Source: Flavobacteriales bacterium UBA1995 (GTDB taxonomy: Bacteria > Bacteroidota > Bacteroidia > Flavobacteriales_D > Sanyastnellaceae). Taken from it: 11,835 nt of DNA. The position numbers and the translations under genes were made by a program. Below, in pieces: positions 6,696 to 11,835 of the stretch. The notes beneath the pieces are model-generated. The model was not told where the DNA came from, did no database searches, and saw nothing but the letters and a program-made list of their open reading frames with translations. Location of the stretch: contig DDCX01000035.1 in the NCBI GenBank assembly GCA_002336475.1, positions 5,655-17,489 of the forward strand, given 5' to 3'. Numbering within the stretch: the stretch's first letter is position 1; the number at the start of each line of letters is the position of its first letter.

Positions 6696-8363
6696 ATGAG
6701 GGGTATGCAACAATTCTCTTGTCGGCGGTCTAGGGTGCCAAGTTTGGCTTCGATGTTGGTTGTTATGCTGCTGGTTTTCGCCGGCTGTGAGCAGCCAGCC
6801 GAAGAGTTTGAGGGGCCCTCTTGGACGCCCATTTTTGCGGTGCCCTTGGTGGATACCCAATTCGATCTGGAGGATGTCTTGGATGTCCTAACGGACAGTT
6901 TGGACACGGTCCCTGTGGTTGCACTCGAAGGAGGCCGCTTGGCTTTTGTGCACACTGAAGATTTCTCGGGCACCTTGGCCGATGAATGGCTGATGTTGCC
7001 TGAAGTGGTTGAGTCGGCTGAACTGGTGTTGGACGAACTGCTGGCTGCTGCGATCAACGTGACCCCCCCAGGGACTGCGGTTGCGATCTCTGACAGCATG
7101 AGCTCAGAAATGACGGTGGATGCACCTCCTGGGGCCTTGGTGGACCTCATTGTATTGGCAGAGGGTGAACTCACCTTGACGGTCAATTCTACCATGGGGG
7201 ACGCCGTTGACGGTCAGCTGACCATACCCGAGCTTTTGGACCCTGCAGGTGTGCCTTGGACTGCTGTTTGGACTTCGGACATGCTCGAGGGCGGAAGCTT
7301 TGAAGTTACCGAGGACCTTACGGGGTGGAGCATTGAGCCCCAAAACCTGAATGTTCAGGACACCAATGTTGTGCGGGCACTTTTTGATGTGTTTGTCACC
7401 AACGACCCCGGACACACTGCACAAGAGGGAGAATACCTCTCAGCGGCATTTGTGATGGACGGCTTGGAGTTTGAGCGTGTTGAAGGAGACTTTGGGTCTT
7501 CTGAAATTTACTTGGAAGAGGGTACGACTACTGTTGCGCTGTTTGATGACCGCTTCACAGCGTCGGGCGTGTTTATAGATGAGGCGACCATCACGGTTGA
7601 AGTCACCAATGGCTTTGGGGTTGAAGCTGTATTGGACTCTGTGGTCCTGCGGGCGGTTGAAGATGGAACGGTGACCAATGAGTTGGAGACTGCGGCTCCG
7701 TCGTTGGTTGTTCCCCCGGCGGCAGGGAGCGTGCAATCGCCTTCTGTCACGTCTTGGTTTATGGACGAAACCAACAGCAACATCACGTCGTTTTTATCCT
7801 CAGAGCCGCAGTTGTTGGAATTGTTGGCCTGGGTCACTTCAAACCCGAACGGTTTTGACCCTGCGAACCCAAACTTTGTGGATGCCGATGGGTTTGTGAC
7901 AGGTGAGTTGAGGGTGGAGGTTCCATTGGCCCTTCGTGTCGAACAATTGGACTTTGTGGATACGCTGGATGCTTCACTGGAGTTTGAGGAAGAGGAACTG
8001 GAATTGGACTCTGCAGAGTTGAGGTTGATCCTCCACAATGGTTTTCCATTTGGCGTTGACGTTGCTGTGACGTTCTTGGATGAGTTTGGAACGGCATTGG
8101 ACAGTCTGAGTATGGCGCCATTGCCCCTGTTTACCATGCCTGTATTGGATGGCTCCGGTGAGCCGTTGGAGCCGGCTGTTTTTGTGTACGACCTGCCATT
8201 GAATTGGGACCGTGCAGACCGTTTGCGGGCCATGACCAGAGCCGTGGTGCGCGTGTGGTCGTCCACTGCAGAAGCGCAAAGTGGCGAGACGGTATACTTA
8301 AACGAGAGCCAGTCATTGCGTCTTGAACTGGCGGCAAAACTTTATGCGCGTGTTGACTTGTAA
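6696..8363 (+). CDS. Acidic, lysine-depleted envelope lipoprotein of unknown function
   Basis: I do not recognise a named family. The 555-residue product begins with a lipoprotein signal (hydrophobic MLVVMLLVFAGC; lipidated Cys31), so the mature protein is membrane-anchored outside the cytoplasm. Acidic residues right after the Cys (CEQPAEEFE) could act like a Bacteroidota lipoprotein surface-export signal. SWTPIFAVPLV near the mature N-terminus resembles other Flavobacteriales lipoproteins I have seen. The rest looks beta-rich, with strand-like stretches such as ITVEVTNGFG (about 291-300) and ELRLILHNGFPFG (about 437-449). By eye the mature part has about 97 Asp/Glu against 15 Arg and one Lys (Lys548), and one Cys. 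ATG 6705 is an alternative start. Its last 20 nt overlap the next gene, an outer-membrane protein, suggesting coupled expression and a joint job. Confidence 0.8.
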   Translation: MRGMQQFSCRRSRVPSLASMLVVMLLVFAGCEQPAEEFEGPSWTPIFAVPLVDTQFDLEDVLDVLTDSLDTVPVVALEGGRLAFVHTEDFSGTLADEWLMLPEVVESAELVLDELLAAAINVTPPGTAVAISDSMSSEMTVDAPPGALVDLIVLAEGELTLTVNSTMGDAVDGQLTIPELLDPAGVPWTAVWTSDMLEGGSFEVTEDLTGWSIEPQNLNVQDTNVVRALFDVFVTNDPGHTAQEGEYLSAAFVMDGLEFERVEGDFGSSEIYLEEGTTTVALFDDRFTASGVFIDEATITVEVTNGFGVEAVLDSVVLRAVEDGTVTNELETAAPSLVVPPAAGSVQSPSVTSWFMDETNSNITSFLSSEPQLLELLAWVTSNPNGFDPANPNFVDADGFVTGELRVEVPLALRVEQLDFVDTLDASLEFEEEELELDSAELRLILHNGFPFGVDVAVTFLDEFGTALDSLSMAPLPLFTMPVLDGSGEPLEPAVFVYDLPLNWDRADRLRAMTRAVVRVWSSTAEAQSGETVYLNESQSLRLELAAKLYARVDL

Positions 8364-9798
8364 AGCGGGCCGAATTCAGGGACTTCTCGTCTTGATGCTG
8401 GTGGGGCTCTGCTTCTCTGGCAAAGGGCAATTGGGCCCGGTTGAAATGCTGCCAGAATGGGGGCAGGCAGGCTGGTCTAACCCCGCAATTCTGCACCCTT
8501 CTGGCGGCCACTTTCTCATCGGCGGCCTGTCAGGCGGTCAGTTTGAGCTGGACCATACAGGGCCCGCATACTCGGACTTTATCAGCGCAGATGGAGTGAT
8601 CGATCCTGTGGCTTTCCTTTCGAGTATGGACCCGCGGGAGTCGATAGGATTCAGGTCAGAAACCCCCATCATTTCGCTGGGTTTTCGCGATGAGAATCGG
8701 TTTGAATTTAGGTTGCGCAGCCGTGTAGTGGCTGAACAGCTGTTTGATTACGACAGGGACTTGTTTGATTTGGCGTGGCGCGGCAATGGCCACCCTGACA
8801 ACATCGGCCGCCCCATTTCTTTGGCTGACATGGGGGTGAACTCTCAGGTGTACTTCGACCATGGGGTGAGTGTTGGCGCGATGGCCAAGGAAGACAAGTT
8901 GTGGTTGGGGTGGGGCATTCACTTGCTCAATGGTGTGGCTGCCTTTCAAACGGAGACTTTTGATGTAGAATGGACCACCGACACTTTGGACTACAGCTGG
9001 GATCTATCAGGTGCTGCCACCTTCAATGCTGCCGGATTGAGTTTGGACTCTGTATTGGAACAGGGAGAAATTGAAGTCCCGGGCAATGGGGGCATACCCA
9101 ATACCCTCGGAGCTGGCGTGGCTTTTGACTTCGGGTTTTTGTGGCGCCTGGGTTCATGGGTAGAGCTGGACGGTTCGGTTGAAGGAAGGGGAGGCATGAG
9201 GTGGCTGGAATCGCTCTCCAGCAAAAGGGTAGACCCGGCCAATTTTGTGTTGCAAGGAATAGACCTGGTGGGGGAATTTGACGGTGTCGGAGTAGGCTCG
9301 TCCGATTCTATTTCTCAGACAGTAGAAGATTGGGCTGAGGCTTTGACGGATTCATTGACAGACACATTTTCTGTCCAGTCTGACCCAGGACTGTCTGGTG
9401 CCTTTGACACCAGAATCCGAGAGACTTGGCGACTGGGCATGAGGTTCAAGCCCTCGAAGTCTTTTGAGATCAGTGTGATGGCTTACCGTCAATTCCGATT
9501 TGGCCGGACCACGGAGGGGGGGTTGTTCGGCGTGACTTACCGACTCGGAGGGGTTCTTACCGCCCACCTGCAGGGACAATACCATTCGAACAGATGGATG
9601 TGGGGATCGGGCTTGTCGCTCAGAGGGGGCCCTGTCCGGCTTTCTGTTTCTGCCCGAAATGTGCCCGGTTTATTGCTGCCGCTGGATGCAGGGCATTGGC
9701 AAGGCCAAGTAGGAGTCTCCTTTGATGTGGGCTATGCCCAAAAGAAGAAGAAGCGGCGCAAGAACGACCTCGGAACAGGCAAAGGCATGTGGCACTGA
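8344..9798 (+). CDS. DUF5723-like outer-membrane beta-barrel protein
   Basis: The function is unknown. The 484-residue product has a signal peptide (hydrophobic LLVLMLVGLCF, probable cleavage before Gln29). It then shows the pattern I associate with DUF5723: WSNPAILHPSGGHFLIGG near the N-terminus, SLGFRDENRFEFRLRSRV, a GNG turn, then many alternating aromatic strands (LWLGWGIHLL, HSNRWMWGSGLSL). The last strand, VGVSFDVGY, has the usual outer-membrane C-terminal look but is followed by a basic 18-residue tail starting KKKKRRKN (codons 9742-9762). Start ATG 8344 gives a complete signal peptide; TTG 8323 adds residues before it and is less likely. It overlaps the acidic lipoprotein gene by 20 nt. 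Membership in DUF5723 is from memory of the family and needs an HMM search. Confidence 0.75.
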   Translation: MRVLTCKAGRIQGLLVLMLVGLCFSGKGQLGPVEMLPEWGQAGWSNPAILHPSGGHFLIGGLSGGQFELDHTGPAYSDFISADGVIDPVAFLSSMDPRESIGFRSETPIISLGFRDENRFEFRLRSRVVAEQLFDYDRDLFDLAWRGNGHPDNIGRPISLADMGVNSQVYFDHGVSVGAMAKEDKLWLGWGIHLLNGVAAFQTETFDVEWTTDTLDYSWDLSGAATFNAAGLSLDSVLEQGEIEVPGNGGIPNTLGAGVAFDFGFLWRLGSWVELDGSVEGRGGMRWLESLSSKRVDPANFVLQGIDLVGEFDGVGVGSSDSISQTVEDWAEALTDSLTDTFSVQSDPGLSGAFDTRIRETWRLGMRFKPSKSFEISVMAYRQFRFGRTTEGGLFGVTYRLGGVLTAHLQGQYHSNRWMWGSGLSLRGGPVRLSVSARNVPGLLLPLDAGHWQGQVGVSFDVGYAQKKKKRRKNDLGTGKGMWH

Positions 9799-9812
9799 GC
9801 GCCACTTTAGCA

Positions 9813-10487
9813 TCAACTGTTGAGGAAGTCTTCGTACCCGATGCCCCGGAGGAATTGAGACAAGGAATGGGCCTCGAGGTCCAAATAAACCCCTGACCAT
9901 CCTGCGTTGATGGCGCCTGCGACATTGGCTCGGGTGTCGTCGATCAACAATGTCTTGGCCGGGTTGAGGTCAAACTGTGCAGCCACTTCCTCAAAAGCCT
10001 TGTGATGGGGCTTGCGCTGGCCAAGCCGATGGCTATAGACCAACTGTCGAAACCACTGTGGGAACTTTTTGTCTCTGGAGTTCAGGATTTGCTGCTCGAA
10101 ATGGGCGGCATGCAGGGCATTGGTATTGCTGAAGAGGATCAGGTCAAACCGGGGCTCCAATGTCTTGAGCCAGGCCATGGCTTCCGGGCGAAGGCCAATC
10201 AAAAGTGAATTCCACGCTTCCAACACATCTTCGAGGGTTGTCCCTGGTTGGCACCTTTCGCGCAGTACCGTCAAAAACTCACGCTCTTCCAAATGTCCTG
10301 TCTCGAGGGCGCTGAAAATGGCACTTTGTTGGCCGTGCCGAAATTCTAGATCAAAGTCCGGAATCCCCAATTTGGCGAAGGCCTGGGTGGTTCTGTTGTG
10401 GTCGATCTCGTAGAGCACGCCACCAAAGTCCAAGACGATGTGCTCGAATTGATGCCAGTCAATGGGGAACAGCGCGGGCGTTGGCAT
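9813..10487 (-). CDS. HAD-superfamily phosphatase, YihX-like
   Basis: A cytosolic haloacid-dehalogenase-fold hydrolase of 224 residues. Motif I is VLDFGGVLYEID with nucleophile Asp20. Position +2 is Gly22, not Asp, as in YihX (DLGNV), an active alpha-glucose-1-phosphatase. Motif II is LFSNTN (Ser120), motif III has Lys159 in GQRKPHHKAF, and motif IV is LLIDDTRANV (Asp183, Asp184). A helical C1 cap occupies about residues 30-95. A small sugar or nucleotide phosphate is the likely substrate; which one cannot be read from sequence. It is not KdsC, which is shorter, uncapped and has DVDG. Start ATG 10487 lies 5 nt after the stop of the SPOR gene; TTG 10511 would overlap that gene. It converges on the OMP gene with 14 nt between stops. 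Confidence 0.88.
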   Translation of the reverse strand: MPTPALFPIDWHQFEHIVLDFGGVLYEIDHNRTTQAFAKLGIPDFDLEFRHGQQSAIFSALETGHLEEREFLTVLRERCQPGTTLEDVLEAWNSLLIGLRPEAMAWLKTLEPRFDLILFSNTNALHAAHFEQQILNSRDKKFPQWFRQLVYSHRLGQRKPHHKAFEEVAAQFDLNPAKTLLIDDTRANVAGAINAGWSGVYLDLEAHSLSQFLRGIGYEDFLNS

Positions 10488-10492
10488 TCCAG

Positions 10493-11536
10493 TTACAAGT
10501 GCAGTACCCAAGCCTGGTCAACGCCATGGTGACTTTTCAGGCTTTTTTGGAAGGATACGGCGCGGTTGATGTTGTCGAAACAGCCTGTTGAAACCCGGTG
10601 ATTGCCATTGGGACCAGGCAAAATGGAGGTGGCGTAACCGAGGGATTCAAAACGGCGTGCAAGGCCAGCGGCCCTTTGCATGGAGCTAAAGGTGCCCGCA
10701 ATGACATGGTGACTGCAACCCGTGGACAGGGGCTGGGGTGCGGGAAGCGGCATCAGGGCTTCTCTCTGGGCTCCCGCTTCAATGGTGGGTGCTCCAGCAC
10801 GGACGAAGCTCAAGTTGTTGTGCGCTGCTGGCTCTGGAAAGCGGATGTCCTCGCCGTCAATGCGGGGCAAGTAAGACGATGACTTGCTGCGGTTTAAACT
10901 GAGGAACTCAAATTGATCGCCTTCTGATTGGCCCCACCACAGTGATCCAGCCACCAGCAAAGGCAGCACAAGGACGGCAGCCATGCGCACCCATGCACCG
11001 GACCAATGGTCTGCAGTGGCGGTTGTTTCTGGGGTGGCTTCAGGGGCTGTTTTTACAGCGGTTCCTTTGTGGTCTTGGACCTTGCGTTCACTTTCTGCGG
11101 AGCGGTCCACCCAAGGGATGCGGCCGAGGCCAGGAGGAGCATAGCGCTCTCCCAATCGGGACTCAGGAGCGAATCCAAAGGAGCCACTGTCCATTTGATA
11201 GAGCCGACCTAAACCTGGAATCTCCCGGGTTTCTCCTGACTCGAGATGGAGCTTCAGCGAAGCAGCCTCTTTATCAATGAGGGCCGTAGCGGCGTCCGTG
11301 GTGCAGTTTGTAGCCCTGCGGATTTCTTGTTCCAGCAGGCCGTCACGTACTGTGAGCTTGGGATTGAAGACCACATTGCGTCCTGGCGGAACCCATTCGC
11401 CTTTATCGCCATCAAAGCGCGCAGGAACAGGATGCGCCACGAAACCACCGAGTCCAGGAATCACGAGGCAGTCGTGATCGTGAAGCAGAAGAGGCAGGGC
11501 TTGGATCAAGAAATCCGTGTCCGTGTTGCTAGGCAT
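10493..11536 (-). CDS. HU-CCDC81 / SPOR-domain single-pass membrane protein
   Basis: A 347-residue Bacteroidota protein probably linked to cell division. Residues about 5-75 (LLHDHDCLVIPGLGGFVAH … NPKLTVRDGLLEQEI) and 76-125 (EIPGLGRLYQ) match the paired bacterial HU-CCDC81 domains. A charged and Thr/Ala-rich stretch leads to one membrane helix at about 185-202 (MAAVLVLPLLVAGSLWW). A low-complexity linker follows, then a SPOR domain at 276-347 (HHVIAGTFSSMQRAAGLARR to QAWVLHL). SPOR domains bind denuded septal peptidoglycan. Expected topology is cytosolic HU part and periplasmic SPOR part. Cys274 and Cys319 flank the SPOR core and could form a disulfide, as in FtsN. It lies 62 nt after kdsB and 5 nt before the HAD gene. 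Confidence 0.88.
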   Translation of the reverse strand: MPSNTDTDFLIQALPLLLHDHDCLVIPGLGGFVAHPVPARFDGDKGEWVPPGRNVVFNPKLTVRDGLLEQEIRRATNCTTDAATALIDKEAASLKLHLESGETREIPGLGRLYQMDSGSFGFAPESRLGERYAPPGLGRIPWVDRSAESERKVQDHKGTAVKTAPEATPETTATADHWSGAWVRMAAVLVLPLLVAGSLWWGQSEGDQFEFLSLNRSKSSSYLPRIDGEDIRFPEPAAHNNLSFVRAGAPTIEAGAQREALMPLPAPQPLSTGCSHHVIAGTFSSMQRAAGLARRFESLGYATSILPGPNGNHRVSTGCFDNINRAVSFQKSLKSHHGVDQAWVLHL

Positions 11537-11550
11537 TCAAAGCCGAAAAT

Positions 11551-11585
11551 AAGGTGATTCCTCCTTGCTCGGCCTACTTCACCTT
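11551..11585. other. Inverted repeat between kdsB and the SPOR gene
   Basis: AAGGTGA (11551-11557) and TCACCTT (11579-11585) form a perfect 7-bp stem with a 21-nt loop. On the minus strand the right arm is followed by ATTTT, so it could be a weak terminator, an attenuator in the kdsB operon or an operator. The long loop makes it a weak candidate. Confidence 0.3.
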
Positions 11586-11598
11586 TTGATTGCCCCAT

Positions 11599-11835
11599 TC
11601 AAGGTGTGTGTTGCTGGAACCAAAGCCGCAAACGGTCGAGGTCTTCGGCTGTATCCACGGGCCCTGGGGAGGTTCCGTCTTCGACAGAGACCATCCCGAT
11701 GGACATTCCATGTTCGAGCCACCGCAACTGTTCTAACCGTTCGCTTTGTTCGAGGGCACTTTGGGGCAGGGCGCTGCAGCGTTTAAGGGCGCCCGGGGCG
11801 AAGCCATACATGCCAATGTGGATGTGAAACGGTCC
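11599..11835 (-). CDS. kdsB: 3-deoxy-manno-octulosonate cytidylyltransferase (CMP-Kdo synthetase), C-terminal part
   Basis: KdsB activates Kdo with CTP to CMP-Kdo, the sugar donor for the lipopolysaccharide inner core, in the cytosol. Only the last 78 residues lie in the window and the frame stays open at its right edge. They match the C-terminus of the family: FHIHIGMYGFAPGALKR, then LPQSALEQSERLEQLRWLEH, then GPVDTAEDLDRLR before the stop. The family is about 245-255 residues, so roughly two thirds is missing. It is the first visible gene of the minus-strand run ahead of the SPOR and HAD genes. Confidence 0.93.
   Translation of the reverse strand, partial: GPFHIHIGMYGFAPGALKRCSALPQSALEQSERLEQLRWLEHGMSIGMVSVEDGTSPGPVDTAEDLDRLRLWFQQHTP

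Noticed and set aside
7508..8266. 252-codon minus-strand frame opposite the lipoprotein gene
   Set aside because: It is rich in Ser/Asn/Thr because it mirrors the acidic sense protein. No start context or domain supports it.
9789..9805. GTGGC/GCCAC stem across the OMP stop codon as a terminator for the convergent genes
   Set aside because: The stem is only 5 bp with a short TTT behind it. It is too weak to call without transcript data.
10511..10511. TTG start for the HAD gene inside the SPOR gene
   Set aside because: ATG 10487, 5 nt after the SPOR stop, gives a normal N-terminus before motif I, so the overlap is not needed.
1..11835. Search for CRISPR arrays, insertion sequences, phage genes, toxin-antitoxin pairs or other defence genes
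   Set aside because: No spaced repeat array, transposase or integrase motif, terminal inverted repeats or defence-type domain was seen. All sizeable frames that are not shadows have envelope, metabolic or degradative assignments or are listed as unknown.

Overview
The window reads as chromosomal DNA of a Bacteroidota bacterium, most likely a fairly GC-rich aquatic or marine Flavobacteriales lineage. The evidence is as follows. Secreted proteins carry the GCTDP…NY…DGSC and DxDxDGICD cysteine repeats common in that group. A lipoprotein is paired with a DUF5723-type outer-membrane protein. An HU-CCDC81/SPOR membrane protein is present. Promoter-like sites resemble the Bacteroidota -7 box TAnnTTTG. 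Start sites lack a clear Shine-Dalgarno sequence. The assignment comes from reading protein features, not from a database search.

Layout on the plus strand, left half. Positions 1-2922 hold a large secreted GH81 endo-beta-1,3-glucanase (laminarinase type) that is cut off inside its signal peptide at the left edge. Behind the catalytic part it has a poly-glycine linker, a starch/glycogen-binding-like beta-sandwich, cysteine-rich calcium-binding repeats and a single dockerin-like EF-hand at the C-terminus. A strong bidirectional hairpin terminator (2946-2973) separates it from a convergent tRNA-Cys(GCA) gene on the minus strand (2976-3049). Next come pssA (phosphatidylserine synthase) and, 2 nt later, purS (a small subunit of FGAM synthase). 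After a 162-nt gap with a promoter-like site lies ptrB, an oligopeptidase B that carries a lipoprotein signal.

Layout, middle. Positions 6696-9798 hold two overlapping genes of unknown function. One encodes a very acidic lipoprotein with only one lysine in 555 residues. The other encodes a DUF5723-like outer-membrane beta-barrel protein with a strongly basic C-terminal tail. The 20-nt overlap suggests translational coupling, and this pair is the best candidate here for an undescribed envelope system.

Layout, right end (minus strand, read right to left). The order is kdsB (CMP-Kdo synthetase, cut by the window edge), then an HU-CCDC81/SPOR single-pass membrane protein, then a YihX-like HAD phosphatase. 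They follow each other closely and probably form an envelope/division-related operon that converges on the OMP gene.

No insertion sequence, phage gene, CRISPR array, rRNA or integration site was seen. No gene-free stretch exceeds 300 bases. Overall the window looks like core chromosome with one accessory polysaccharide-degrading enzyme and one uncharacterised envelope gene pair.
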